Source: Schistocerca nitens (taxonomy: Eukaryota > Arthropoda > Insecta > Orthoptera > Acrididae). Taken from it: a stretch of DNA of 64,000 nucleotides. Within the stretch, counting starts at the first letter, position 1; every line of letters begins with the position of its first letter. Below are positions 12,478 through 24,138 of the stretch, in pieces. A program made the position numbers and the translations under genes. Location of the stretch: contig NC_064622.1 of assembly GCF_023898315.1 (NCBI RefSeq), positions 355,737,234 through 355,801,233 on the forward strand, written 5' to 3'. The notes below the pieces were generated by a model. That model was not told where the DNA came from. It ran no database searches and was given only the letters and a program-made list of their open reading frames with translations.

Positions 12478-13155
12478 TTAAAATCTTGTAATTACTTTTT
12501 CTAGATCTACAGGAATCTGGTAATGAATATCCATAAGTGCAAGACCAAGGAGGCGGTTTTCATTCATCGATGTTCTTAAATAAGTTTTCAGGCGCCCCAA
12601 CGACGAAAACGATCTTTCAGCAGATGCAATTGTCACTGGAAGCGTTGCCAGGACCAATAAAAGCTTATGTATTATAGGATATGCATCCTTATTACATCTA
12701 GCCAATATATCAAGGGCGATGGTTGGATGCTCTTTTTGTCGTTTCTTTTCTTGATTCCATTTCTCTCGCCACATCATTTCATCCCGTAACATAAGAGAAG
12801 CAATGCCTTTGTCCACGTCAAGCAACGAACCGAACCGGTTGGTGAGGGACTCTGCAATTTTTTCAGTTTCACCTGCAGAGATCTTCACAATACTTTCTGG
12901 ACTGGAAACAGAAAGGTTGAACACATCCAAAGTTTCAGCAGAGAATCTTTCTCGTGAATCAGTTATAATGAAGTCCAGTAGGGGAGCATAGACTGTTAAT
13001 CTGTAATATTCTTCTGCCGAATTTGTTTGAGGGTTGTCACGATAAACTTGGCGTCGACCGCGGCGAGATATGCGAGGGATATTGAGCTCGATGCCGGTGG
13101 CCACCCGAAGTGTTCGCACGCTGTCAGTTTCAACAGTCAAACCGCACCTCAACAC
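12478..13155 (-). pseudogene. hAT transposase C-terminal part (ZMYM1-like)
   Basis: An open minus-strand frame of 225 codons. Residues about 165-220 form a hAT C-terminal dimerisation domain: LPVTIASAERSFSSLGRLK then LGLALMDIH. The preceding part (residues 90-160) fits the alpha-helical insertion region of hAT transposases of the type domesticated as ZMYM1. The N-terminal zinc finger and first catalytic Asp are absent, so the element is a relic with a long C-terminal remnant. A hAT-type end at 14629-14643 lies 1.5 kb upstream in the same orientation and may be its 5' terminus. The unbroken frame suggests it is younger than the other two hAT relics here. Confidence 0.8.
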
Positions 13156-14587
13156 AACTTTCTTGACTTCAGCGGTTCGCAGTAGTTTCTAATACATGAT
13201 TTTTTTCTGTCAAATCATGCTTCTAGGCCTACTACAGTGGTGACTTACATTATCACTATCGTGTTTCACTGAATTTGAGAAGCAAAAAATGCGAAGCCTA
13301 CGTTTTTTTTACGTTCTTGTTTTACGCCCTGTTGACAATGTGGTCATTTGAGACAGCTTAGTGCTAACTTATTGTAGCTTAATGTACAGACATCACTAAC
13401 ACCGATACCCAAGGGGGGACACGAACACAGTCTTCGCGTACGCGCGGCTCATGACAACGCCTAAAGCTGTTCCGCTGCAGCGACCGAGTACCAGTGGGTT
13501 TTCAGAGTCCTGTGAAATACTTATGAACTGGTGGCGAAATACATATTATCAATAAAATCATGTGGGAGGAAAGCAGGTGGGGAATGATGGCATTACAGGA
13601 TTCAGAAACAGGACGTAAACAATAAAAATTCATGAACTAGCAACAGGAGCTCATTTTTTCTTTAAATACAGTTATGACAGTTTAGCAAGCTCGAGAGAAG
13701 ATTCTTCCTCCTACTCCGGCAGTTTCCTTGGCTATTTGCAAACACCAGTTCGTTTCTTTAAGATTTGACTTCCGAAATAAGCAAACAGCTTAGTACAAAG
13801 CCACAGCTCTAAGTTCTAACTCTGTTATGAAATTCATGCTTTTTTCAGATTGCGGCAGAAGCATACGCTTAGTACCTCAGAATAAATTATATTGATGAGG
13901 AAAACGCATCTTCCTCAGTCTTTGGCAGAGTTGTCCTCTGCACTCCGGAGAAAGAGAAATGAATCTGAGTTTTCTAGATTTCAGTATCTATTTGAATTTG
14001 CTGACAATAACATTTATATTCTTACTGGACAAAATAAAAATAAAATGAGAGAATGGATTGTGAATGAGTCCACAGACGTTATTTTCGTGTACATTATTAC
14101 ATTTGGCTAATTAATGTTTGTTCACATTCCGCATCAAAAGTGAGAAGAAAGCCAAAATGGGGGAGAAGCGTTCATCCAGATCGAAACGTGCAATTGCAGA
14201 ATAAAAGGGACTGTCGTAAGGTTCTCACTATTTGCAACTAATGAGAATATTTTCAAGTATTCCTTCGGTGCTCATTGCCTAATTATCAACACCATCTCTT
14301 TGCAAATTGCCACTAGAAACAAAATCTTACATACGCACTGCAGGGAAAGTGCTAAAAAAGGGACACCCATCGCTCATGCCTCAGCGAATATTATCATTTT
14401 ATTCGCAAGTATAGTTGTTTCTTCTGTTGTTTATTCGCTAAATGGAAGAGGCTTCAAGGTCTCTTTTTGAATTGCTACATCAAACTGCGTGCCATTGTTT
14501 ACATCTTCGACTTCAAGTAAAACATACGAGATAGGCCGACGTAATCAGCCCCTAAAGCAGTCGGAAAGAAAGATCGGTCAAGCACCA

Positions 14588-14643
14588 GGGGGGGGGGGGG
14601 AGCAATTGCCCCCCCCCCCCCCCCCCCCCTGGATCCGCCCCTG
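14588..14643 (-). other. hAT-like terminus with G/C-run hairpin
   Basis: Read on the minus strand, the segment begins CAGGGGCGGATCCAG, the usual form of ZMYM1-type hAT ends, then a G21 run, CAATTGCT and a C13 run. The G and C runs can pair around the AATT centre. It is probably the 5' end of the hAT relic at 12478-13155. The 8 bases outside it, GACACATG, recur at 11930-11937, but no matching inverted end adjoins that copy, so the other end is unproven. Confidence 0.55.
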
Positions 14644-14769
14644 GACACATGCCATATTGGTTTGTCGTATTTCTCAGTTTCGGTATTATAACATGCAGTA
14701 TGCCCTTTCAAGGCAGTGGTACATTGAAGATTTATCATAGAAACATAACACTCAGCTCGACTTCTTATA

Positions 14770-16151
14770 CACTGATGGGGAAAAAAATAACACCAAAGAG
14801 GAGTTGAGTGACATAAAAGTTGGTAGGTGTGTTTCTGCATTTGAAAGATGATTTCTATTTAAATTTTGCGCCAATCGCATAAGAGTAGCGCTAGTAGCGT
14901 CTTATCATGATGAAAATCGGGTTTGCTTTAAATACACATGGTCGTGAGCGTTAGTTACCTTTGAGATTGGATGTTGTGAGTTGATATTAATCAAGAATGA
15001 TTTTAACGTGAGAAAGACTTCACAGAGTTTGAAATACGTTATGTAATAGCGGTATAAGGAGCTAGATGTTCCTTCTGTGACATTACAAAAAGACCTGGCA
15101 GGAATGTAGCCACTGTACACGATTCCTGGCAGCGATGGTCAGAGAATCTGTGGTCGTGAGAAGACTGGGTTCCTGACGGCCACGTGTCACTACCGAGAGG
15201 GAAAACCATGTTCAGAGAATGGCTCTAGTTCATCGTGCTGCATCTGCAGCAGTAGTTGGCATCACAGTAACACAATGAACTGTTACAAATTGGTTACTTC
15301 AAGGATAGCTCCAAGCCAGACGCTCTGTAGTGTGCATTTCAATGACCCTGGACCACCGCTGCCAATTGCGGCTTAGCTTTTGTCAAGCAAGAGCTCACTG
15401 TAGGGCGTAGTGGAGGTCTGTTGTGTTTTCTGATGAAAGCTGATTCTGTCACAATGCCAATGATATCTGTGTGTTTGTTAGGAGGAAGCTATGTGAGCAT
15501 CTGCAACCAACCCATCTGTGGCCTAGACACACTAGACCTACACCTGGAGTTATGACCTGAAGTGTGATTTCGTATGCCAGCAGGAGCACTCTCGTGGTTA
15601 TCCCATGGACCCTGACTGCAAATTTGTACATCAGTCTGGTGATTTGACCTGTTGTGCTGTCATTCGTTAACAGCGTTGCAGGGGGTGTTTTGCAACAGGA
15701 TAGTGCTAACTCACATATTGCTCTTGTAACACAATATGCTCTACATTGTGTCAACATGTTTCCGTGCTGTGCTCAATCACCAGATCTGCCCCCAATCGAG
15801 CAGATATGGGACGTCATTGGAGGACAACTTGAGTGTCATCCACAAACGGCATTCACCATCCCTATAGTGACCGACCCAAATGCAACACGCATGGAACTTT
15901 ACCACAAACTGAAAACCGGTGCCTGCCAAACACAATGCATTCACTTTTGTATGTTTGCGTTCAACATTATGATAGTTACACAGTTAGTAATGTACCAGCA
16001 TTTCACATTTGCAATGGCTTATCTCGTACTTACATTAACCTGTGATCTTGCAATGTTTATAACTTATATATGTTAGCTAGACAAGTGTATTCCCAAAATT
16101 TGATAACAGTACGTTAATTATTTTTCGGTGTTACAATACTTCTCATCAGCT
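14770..16151 (+). pseudogene. Tc1-like DD34E transposon with decayed ends
   Basis: Plus-strand relic of about 1.4 kb. Text VVFSDES (about 15420) is the first catalytic Asp block. QQDSANSHIALVTQ (about 15700) and SPDLPPIEQIWDVIG (about 15780) hold the second Asp and the Glu. The ends are imperfect inverted repeats: CTGATGGGGAAAAAAATAAC at 14772 against the reverse complement of GTTACAATACTTCTCATCAG at 16130-16149. TA lies just outside the left end. Many stops and frameshifts make it inactive. The last 140 codons, 15654-16076, are still open. Confidence 0.75.
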
Positions 16152-16154
16152 CCA

Positions 16155-16500
16155 AAGTAGGCAAGTATGGGGCCATCGGTGGGAAAGATCAAGAAATGCT
16201 AAAGGAATTTTGTTGCTTGACTACTGTAAAAGATGTAAAACCATAACTGAAGAATACTTCTCTCAAATTCTAATGAAACTGGACCCAAGCATTCATGAAA
16301 ACTGACCCAGCTTGAAGAAAAATGTCTTTCATCAGGACAATGCACCTGCCCACAGAAGTGTCTTGGCAGTGGGGAAACTGAGGAATTTTTAAATCCACCA
16401 TATTTGCCAGGGGGGGGGGGGTAATGGCATTGGAACACTGCTGGATGAAATGTAGTGATATTAGAAGAGATTATGTTGAAAAATTAAACATTTTCGAAAG
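16155..16500 (+). pseudogene. mariner-like transposase remnant
   Basis: Pieces in the order expected for a mariner transposase: GILLLDYCKRCKTITEEYFS (about 16207-16266), NVFHQDNAPAHRS (16320-16360, second catalytic Asp), a degraded HPPYLP block with a G12 run at 16410-16421, and ALEHCWMKCSDIRRDYVEKL (16427-16486), the usual mariner C terminus. The 5' half and the ends are missing. It abuts the Tc1-like relic ending at 16151. Confidence 0.75.
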
Positions 16501-17374
16501 CATAAATTGTCGTTTCCACTATCAGGCCAAACTGTCTCATATACTCAGAAGAGTGTTGTCAGTAGCACTGCATCAGGTCGTAAAAATGATTCTTCTTAAT
16601 GAGTACCTTTGGCTGTGAAAAGCATCAGTAGGCAATGGTTTTAACTCTTTGCACTATAGCAATAGCGAGTATCTTTGCCCAGAAAGATTTTGCCGCTGGG
16701 AAAATAAGCTCTGCCTCTTGGAAGCCAGTGTTAACATAGGAACATTACATCTGTTATATCAAGATATGACATAAATAAATTTTTACAATCTTCTGATGTC
16801 TTTTCATGAATCGTTCCCAACATTGCTACACTGGGCATGTATTGAGGCTTGCGATGCTACTCCAACTTGGGACGATGATGCACAGATGTAAAGCCACTTA
16901 CTTTGGTTCAGAAAAGTACCTACTATTCGACAACACACATTTTTAGTAACATGCCCGGGGCCATAAAAAGTTTAACTAACAATAAATTTCAGTTTGAGAA
17001 GGGTCTAAAGGGTTTATTGGTGGCCAGCTCATCCTACTCCGTCGATGAATTTCTTGTTATTAATAAATATCAGATAGTGTGAATAATATGTACAATCTGA
17101 CTTCTGTATATATTTTGCAGAATAACACAATCATTGTAAGCAAGTGCTGTAAAATATTTATTTTATGTTTTTTTATTTGATAATGCGTGGCTACAATAAT
17201 CTAAGAATTACCATATGTACCTGAGTGTATTCAACAGTTAATATTTGGTGATAAGTTTTATATATCTTCTTTTTCTTTTTTTTCCACATCCACGACGGCC
17301 ATAAATAATAACCGAGGTAGTAACTTGTCGCTCTAGGTTTTAGTATGAGAGTGATGCAATAAATAACTGATATT
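16501..17374. other. No recognised feature
   Basis: AT-rich, no reading frame or TE motif recognised on either strand. Confidence 0.4.
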
Positions 17375-17385
17375 CATAGGTTTTC

Positions 17386-20300
17386 CTTCCCCCATGAACC
17401 ATGGACCTTGCCGTCGGTGGGGAGGCTTGCGTGCCTCAGCGATACAGACGGCCGTACCGTAGGTGCAACCACAATGGAGGGGTATCTGTTGAGAGGCCAG
17501 ACAAACTTGTGGTTCCTGAAGAGGGGCAGCAGCCTTTTCAGTAGTTGCAGGGGCAACAGTCTGGATGATTGACTGATCTGGCCTTGTAACATTAACCAAA
17601 ATGGCCTTGCTGTGCTGGTACTGCGAACGGCTAAAAGCAAGGGGAAACTACAGCCGTAATTTTTCCCGAGGACATGCAGCTTTACTGTATGATTAAATGA
17701 TGATGGCGTCCTCTTGGGTAAAATATTCCGGAGGTAAAATAGTCCCCCATTCGGATCTCCGGGCGGGGACTACTCAAGAGGACGTCGTTATCAGGAGAAA
17801 GAAAACTGGCATTCTACGGATCGGAGCGTGGAATGTCAGATCCCTTAATCGGGCAGGTAGGTTAGAAAATTTAAAAAGGGAAATGGATAGGTTAAAGTAG
17901 ATATAGTGGGAATTAGTGAAGTTCGGTGGCAGGAGGAACAAGACTTTTGGTCAGGTGATTACAGGGTTATAAATACAAAATCAAATAGGGGTAATGCAGG
18001 AGTAGGTTTAATAATGAATAAAAAAAATAGGAGTGCGGGTTAGCTACAACAAACAGCATAGTGAACGCATTATTGTGGCCAAGATAGACACAAAGCCCAT
18101 GCCTACTACAGTAGTACAAGTTTATATGCCAACTAGCTCTGCAGATGATGAAGAAATTGATGAAATGTATGACGAGGTAAAAGCAATTATTCAGGTAGTG
18201 AAGGGAGACGAAAATTTAATAGTCATGGGTGACTGGAATTCGTCAGTAGGAAAAGGGAGAGAAGGAAACATAGTAGGTGAATATGGATTGGGGGGAAGAA
18301 ATGAAAGAGGAAGCCGCCTTGTAGAATTTTGCACAGAGCATAACTTAATCATAGCTAACACTTGGTTCAAGAATCATGAATGAAGGTTGTATACCTGGAA
18401 GAATCCTGGAGATACTAAATGGTATCAGATAGATTATATAATGGTAAGACAGAGATTTAGGAACCAGGTTTTAAATTATAAGACATTTCCAGGGGCAGAT
18501 GTGGACTCTGACCACAATCTATTGGTTATGAACTGCAGATTGAAACTGAAGAAACTGCAAAAAGGTGGGAATTTGAGGAGATGGGACCTGGATAAACTGA
18601 AAGAACCAGAGGTTGTAGAGAGTTTCAGGGAGGGCATAAGGGAAAAATTGACAGGAATGGGGGAAAGAAATACAGTAGAAGAAGAATGGGTAGCTCTCAG
18701 GGATGAAGTAGTGAAGGCAGCAGAGGATCAAGTAGGTAAAAAGACGAGGGCTAATAGAAATCCTTGGGTAACAGAGGAAATATTGAATTTAATTGATGAA
18801 AGGAGAAAATATAAAAATGCAGTAAATGAAGCAGGCAAAAAGGAATACAGACGTCTCAAAAATGAGATCGACAGGAAGTGCAAAATGGCTAAGTAGGCAT
18901 GGCTAGAGGACAAATGTAAGGATGTAGAGGCTTGTCTCACTTGGGGTAAGATAGATACTGCCTACAGGAAAATTAAAGAGACCTTTGGAGAAAAGAGAAC
19001 CACTTGTATGAATATCAAGAGCTCAGATGGCAACCCAGTTCTAAGCAAAGAAGGGAAGGCAGAAAGGTGGAAGGAGTATATAGAGGGTTTATACAAGGGC
19101 GATGTACTTGAGGACAATATTATGGAAATGGAAGAGGATGTAGATGAAGATGAAATGGGAGATAAGATACTGCGTGAAGAGTTTGACAGAGCACTGAAAG
19201 ACCTGAGTCGAAACAAGGCCCCGGGAGTAGACAACATTCCATTAGAACTACTGATGGCCTTGGGAGAGCCAGTCATGACAAAACTCTACCATCTGGTGAG
19301 CAAGATGTATGAGACAGGCGAAATACACACAGACTTCAAGAAGAATATAATAATTCCAATCCCAAAGAAAGCAGGTGTTGACAGATGTGAAAATTACCGA
19401 ACTATCAGTTTAATAAGTCACAGCTGCAAAATACTAACGCGAATTCTTTACAGACGAATGGAAAAACTGGTAGAAGCGGACCTCGGGGAAGATCATTTTG
19501 GATTCCGTAGAAATGTTGGAACACGTGAGGCAATACTAACCTTACGACTTATCTTAGAAGAAAGATTAAGAAAAGGCAAACCTACGTTTCTAGCATTTGT
19601 AGACTTAGAGAAAGCTTTTGACAACGTTAACTGGAATACTCTCTTTCAAATTCTGAAGGTGGCAGGGGTAAAATACAAGGAGCGAAAGGCTATTTACAAT
19701 TTGTACAGAAACCAGATGGCAGTTATAAGAGTCGAGGGGCATGAAAGGGAATCAGTGGTTGGGAAAGGTGTGAGACAGGGATGTAGCCTCTCCCCGATGT
19801 TATTCAATCTGTATATTGAGCAAGCAGTAAAGGAAACAAAAGAAAAATTCGGAGTAGGTATTAAAATTCATGGAGAAGAAGTAAAAACTTTGAGGTTCGC
19901 CGATGACATTGTAATTCTGTCAGAGACAGCAAAGGACTTGGAAGAGCAGTTGAACGGAATGGACAGTGTCTTGAAAGGAGGATATAAGATGAACATCAAC
20001 AAAAGCAAAACGAGGATAATGGAATGTAGTCAAATTAAATCGGATGACGCTGAGGGGATTAGATTAGGAAATGAGACACTTAAAGTAGTAAAAGAGTTTT
20101 GCTATTTAGGGAGTAAAATAACTGATGATGGTCGAAGTAGAGAGGATATAAAATGTAGACTGGCAATGGCAAGGAAATCGTTTCTGAAGAAGAGAAATTT
20201 GTTAACATCTAGTATAGATTTAAGTGTCAGGAAGTTGTTTCTGAAAGTATTTGTATGGAGTGTAGCCATGTATGGAAGTGAAACATGGACGATAAATAAT

Positions 20301-20678
20301 TTGGACAAGAAGAGAATAGAAGCTTTCGAAATGTGGTGCTACAGAAGAATGCTGAAGATAAGGTGGGTAGATCACGTAACTAATGAGGAGGTATTGAATA
20401 GGATTGGGAAGAAGAGAAGTTTGTGGCACAACTTGACTAGAAGAAGGGATCGGTTGGTAGGACATGTTTTGAGGCATCAAGGGATCACAAATTTAGCATT
20501 GGAGGGCAGCGTGGAGGGTAAAAATCGTAGAGGGAGACCAAGAGATCAATACACTAAGCAGATTCAGAAGGATGTAGGTTGCAGTAGGTACTGGGAGATG
20601 AAGAAGCTTGCACAGGATAGAGTAGCATGGAGAGCTGCATCAAACCAGTCTCAGGACTCAGGACAACAACAACAACAA
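17386..20678 (+). mobile_element. RTE-type LINE copy 1, nearly full length
   Basis: A 3.3-kb non-LTR retrotransposon with about 310 bp of 5' leader, an endonuclease, a reverse transcriptase and a (CAA)n 3' end. The 11-base sequence CATAGGTTTTC occurs at 17375-17385 and again at 20679-20689, marking the TSD and both element ends. It lacks a poly(A) tail and ends in a CAA microsatellite. Two 5'-truncated relatives lie at 36837-38712 and 45138-45682. The endonuclease half is broken while the RT half is open. Confidence 0.88.
17697..18896 (+). pseudogene. RTE endonuclease domain, broken
   Basis: Apurinic/apyrimidinic-type endonuclease that would nick target DNA to prime reverse transcription. 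Motifs in order: IGAWNVRSLNRAG (about 17823), DIVGISEVRWQEEQ (about 17900-17940), VMGDWNSSVGKG (about 18223-18258), and QIDYIMV followed by DSDHNLLV (18428-18530). Breaks compared with copies of the family: a 1-base loss near 17897, a 1-base gain in the A run near 18021-18029, an in-frame TGA at 18381 and an in-frame TAG at 18894. The two stops look like single C-to-T changes in Arg and Gln codons. It is therefore inactive as it stands. Confidence 0.8.
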
Positions 20679-20711
20679 CATAGGTTTTCACTCACTAATT
20701 CACGGCGATGA
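19008..20711 (+). CDS. RTE reverse transcriptase, open 567-codon frame
   Basis: The largest intact frame in the window. It copies element RNA into DNA at the nicked target. The start at 19008 is simply the first ATG after the stop at 18894; in the family this domain continues from the endonuclease. Visible RT blocks: NKAPGVDNIPLELL (residues about 70-83), YRTISLISHSCKILTRI, TFLAFVDLEKAFDNVNW (first catalytic Asp), VRQGCSLSPMLFNLYIE, and FADD at residues 297-300 (catalytic pair intact). The C-terminal tail runs RRMLKIRWVDHVTNEEVLN to WRAASNQSQD. Where sister copies have a stop after QSQD, this one has changed bases, so the frame reads through the CAA tail (five Gln) into flanking DNA. Confidence 0.8.
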   Translation: MNIKSSDGNPVLSKEGKAERWKEYIEGLYKGDVLEDNIMEMEEDVDEDEMGDKILREEFDRALKDLSRNKAPGVDNIPLELLMALGEPVMTKLYHLVSKMYETGEIHTDFKKNIIIPIPKKAGVDRCENYRTISLISHSCKILTRILYRRMEKLVEADLGEDHFGFRRNVGTREAILTLRLILEERLRKGKPTFLAFVDLEKAFDNVNWNTLFQILKVAGVKYKERKAIYNLYRNQMAVIRVEGHERESVVGKGVRQGCSLSPMLFNLYIEQAVKETKEKFGVGIKIHGEEVKTLRFADDIVILSETAKDLEEQLNGMDSVLKGGYKMNINKSKTRIMECSQIKSDDAEGIRLGNETLKVVKEFCYLGSKITDDGRSREDIKCRLAMARKSFLKKRNLLTSSIDLSVRKLFLKVFVWSVAMYGSETWTINNLDKKRIEAFEMWCYRRMLKIRWVDHVTNEEVLNRIGKKRSLWHNLTRRRDRLVGHVLRHQGITNLALEGSVEGKNRRGRPRDQYTKQIQKDVGCSRYWEMKKLAQDRVAWRAASNQSQDSGQQQQQHRFSLTNSRR

Positions 20712-20750
20712 TGACGAAATTCCATCCAGCTCCCCATCTTCCATATCGTA

Positions 20751-22064
20751 TTAATCAGCACTGAAACCTTCTTCATCGTCGTCATCACCAAGGCAGATCA
20801 TTAGCTGTTCATGGTCACTTATGATACCTTCCATTGTCTGTGCTACTTGAATAATATTTTGAAAGTGCTCGACCGTTTTCCTCCATGATGCTACAACTAC
20901 TGTTGCAAGAGCTTCACGCAACAGCCTTTCCATCTCTGTTACTGTAAAGGACTTATTCCTTAAGTATGTCTTCACATCATTCCATACTGACTCAATGGGG
21001 CTGAAATGACAGTAATATGGTGACACTCTTATTACAGTATGTTGCTGCTCCTTGACGATTTCGTCTATTACATAAGTAGGCGCCACAGGCTTATATTATT
21101 TAACAAGCAAATGTAACAAAAACTTCGTCATGATCATATCCACAGCAATACTTCGTGCATGTAACCACTGCACCATAACTTCTTTGCGGTCATTTGTTGT
21201 TGGGGCTTTGTTCAGCATCACTGAATGTTATGGAGCACCGTCCATTACAATCGTTGTAGGAACAGAAAACTGTTTTAAAAGGTTCCTGAACAACTCAACA
21301 AATCGTGTGTGAAACATGGTAATCACCTGTCTTTTCAACCGAAAAACTGGAAGTGCATCAGGAACAAAAACACTGGAGGAACCTGCATGGATGACAGTTA
21401 ATCTTGCTCCTCTTCCTGTCAGCTGATGACCACTACTGCTCGGAGTGCCATCCATCCAGCATTTACTGACAGCTTCCCCCACGTTAACCCACGTTTCGTC
21501 TAAACATATTATGGAATGAATGTCTTTGCCCACAATTTTGTGCAAGAATACGCTTCGAGCCGTTACAATATGTGCCTTTTCTAACAGGACTGTCCGTCGA
21601 GCGCTTTGTAACGGTAACCCGTACTTTCCAGTACAATTTTCAGTGAAGTTATCCCACCCCTGAAAGTTCACTTTCTTTTAACCACACTACCAACTTCACT
21701 CTGAAAGGATACTCTTTGCTGCCGTAGCAAGCATAAATATGCCAGCAAATAGCACCAGTCTGGAAAGAATCTAAGTCGGAGACGCGGTGAGGCTGCTTTT
21801 TCTTCTATCCAGGAGTTACTAATAACACATTATCTGATTCAGACACCTCGGAATCATTGGGGTTCACATCTACATCTCTCACCTTTTGCAGTAACAATCA
21901 CTTACTACTATTGTTGCACTAAGTTCAAGAGTTTCTGATGTGCGTTCCACTACTTTATCGGCAGGAACCGACGGCTGTCCGTGAATACTTACGTATTCTT
22001 TCTCCTGCTCGTAAAACTCATGAGTTCTCCAAAATAACTCCCGTGCCTGGCAGTTTAGCGACAC
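20751..22064 (-). pseudogene. DDE transposase relic with an 82-codon D-to-E gap
   Basis: Minus-strand relic of an IS630/Tc1/mariner-superfamily transposase. The N-terminal helix-turn-helix region reads LNCQARELFWRTHEFYEQEK then VPADKVVERTSETL (22060-21900). Catalytic core: SIICLDETWVNVGEA (about 21510, first Asp), GRGARLTVIHAG, TTIVMDGAP (second Asp at 21240-21242), and SPYYCHFSPIESVWNDVK (Glu at 20991-20993). Second Asp and Glu codons are 249 bases apart, leaving 82 residues between them rather than the 34 of Tc1. That spacing fits the DD82E (Sailor) group. Two in-frame TAA stops lie between them and there are frame changes further 5', so it is dead. No inverted ends were found; the RTE element is inserted just downstream. 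Confidence 0.7.
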
Positions 22065-22534
22065 ACCTCAACACAACGGATTGTCACTTGGTGAACGAAT
22101 TCTTTTCCGTAGTATTTTTCACGTATCACAGTTTTCTAAAGCACAGAACAATGCAAACTAACGGTAGAAACCAGTTACAATGAACGTTTTTGTGTGCGCA
22201 CAAAAGAAAGCCGGCAATGCGGGTGCTTTGACGTCATGGCTGGAAGCGATGACTGTTCTGGGATTGGTTCGAACCCCATGCCTGGCACCTCACACTTGTC
22301 ATTCTTCACTTGCTAACCTGTTACACTCCCAACCTGAAATGCATACGTCGAGTGCAAGGTTTCATTGGCCTCAGTGTAGTTTCTAAAATAACGTTTTTGG
22401 AAAATTAAGCTGTACACAATGTGCTACCATAGTATTTTCAACAAACCTAATGAAAATATCTAAACATTCATTACTATTTTATTATTTACTTTCTTACATT
22501 TGCTTTATGTTTTGAATTGTTACTTTATGTTTTA

Positions 22535-23753
22535 CACTATGTGATCAAAAGTATCTGGCTGAAAATGACTTGCAAGTTCATGGCGCCCTCCATCGGTAAT
22601 GCTGGAATTCAGTATGGTGTTGGCCCACCCTTCGCCTTGATGACAGCTTCCATTCGAGCAGGCAACGTTCAATCAGGTGCTGGAAGGTTTCTTGGGGGAT
22701 GGCTGCCCATTCTTCATTTAGTGCTGCACTGAGGAGAGGTATCAATGTCGATCGGTGAGGCGTGGCACGAAGTCGGCGTTCGAAACATTCGAAAGGTGTT
22801 CTATAGGACTGGGGTCAGGACTCTGTGCAGCCAGTCCATTACAGGGATGTTATTGTGGTGTAACCACTCCACCACAGGCCGTGCATTATGAGCAGGTGCT
22901 CGATCATGTTGAAAGAGGCAATCGCCATCCCCAAACTGCTCTTCAGCAGTGGGAAGCAAGAAGGTGCTTAAAACATCAATGTAGGCCTATGCTGTGATAG
23001 TGCCACGCAAAACAACAAGGGGTGCAAGTCCCCTCCATTGAAAACACAACCACTCCATAACACCACCGCCTCCGAATTTTACTGTTGGCACTACACACGC
23101 TGGCAGATGACGTTCACCGGGCATTCACCATATCCACACACCGCCATCGGATCGCCTCTCCACACAACGCTTTTCTACTGTACAATCGTCCAATGTGTAC
23201 ACTCCTTACACCAAGCGAGGCATCGTCTGGCGTTTACCGGCGTGATGTGTGGCTTATGAGCAGATGCTCGACCATGAAATCCATGTTTTCTCACCTCCTG
23301 CCTAACTGTCGTAGTACTTGCAGTGGATCCTGATGCAGTTTGGAATTCCTGTGTGATGGTCTGGATAGTTGTCTGCCTAGTACACATTGTGACCCTCTTC
23401 AACAGTCGGCAGTCTGTGTCAATCAACAGTCGTGGTTGGCATGTACGCTTTTGTGCTGTATGTGTCCCTTCACGTTTCAACTTCATTATCACATCGGAAA
23501 CAGTGGACCTAGGGATGTGTAGGGTTGAGGAAATCTCGCGTACAGGTGTATAACACAAGTGACACCCAATCACCTGACCACATTTGAAATCCATGAGTTC
23601 TGTGGAGAGCCCCATTCTGCTCTCTCACGATGTCTAATGACTACTGAGGTCGCTGATATGGAGTACCTGGCAGTAGGTGGTAGCACAATGTACCTAATAT
23701 GAAAAACGTATACGTATTTTTGGGGGTATCTAGATATATTTGATCACATAGTG
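22535..23753 (-). mobile_element. Tc1-like transposon with both inverted ends
   Basis: A 1.2-kb element flanked by TA on both sides. Ends: CACTATGTGATCAAAAGTAT at 22535 and the reverse complement of ATATTTGATCACATAGTG at 23736-23753. The minus strand has an open frame at 23615-23175 that reads MGLSTELMDFKCGQVIGC and an HTH (VREISSTLHIPRSTVSDVI), typical of the Tc1 DNA-binding N terminus. The catalytic half (down to 22560) is frameshifted. Length is that of a complete Tc1 element, so it is a full-length but inactive copy. The family is familiar from locust genomes. Confidence 0.88.
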
Positions 23754-23942
23754 TATATTCATATTATTTGTTCTTTTAGTTTGCTGTTTCACATAAGTGT
23801 ATTTTGTTAACTGAAAATAATAAGTAACTCAATATTAGTATACAAAATCTTCACAGTAATGATAATCTGTAAAGAAATGCTTAGAACTTAACCTTTTACA
23901 CCATGCACATGAAATGAACATAATTTCTTCTCATAATATATA

Positions 23943-24138
23943 TGTGGTAATTACAGTCCGGTCAATGATGTGGAAATCATCAATAAGCAATTCGTTATCA
24001 AAAACATTAATGAAATATGGAAGCGCAATACAATTGAACAACTTGTAATGACATGTAAACACAAAGACCAAGAGAGCAGGGTCAAATATCATAACATCAA
24101 AGATCATGATAGTGTTGTAGTGGTTGATGGTCGCCACA
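23943..24138 (-). repeat. Gypsy-1 3' LTR
   Basis: Minus-strand start TGTGGCGACCATC, end TTACCACA. Its inner side on the minus strand carries a G14 run within GGAGGGGGGG..., a plausible polypurine tract, about 10 bases before the LTR. It pairs with 41066-41264. Confidence 0.8.

Noticed and set aside
21130-22386. Plus-strand small frames
   Set aside because: They are shadows of the minus-strand DDE transposase relic and have no motif of their own.
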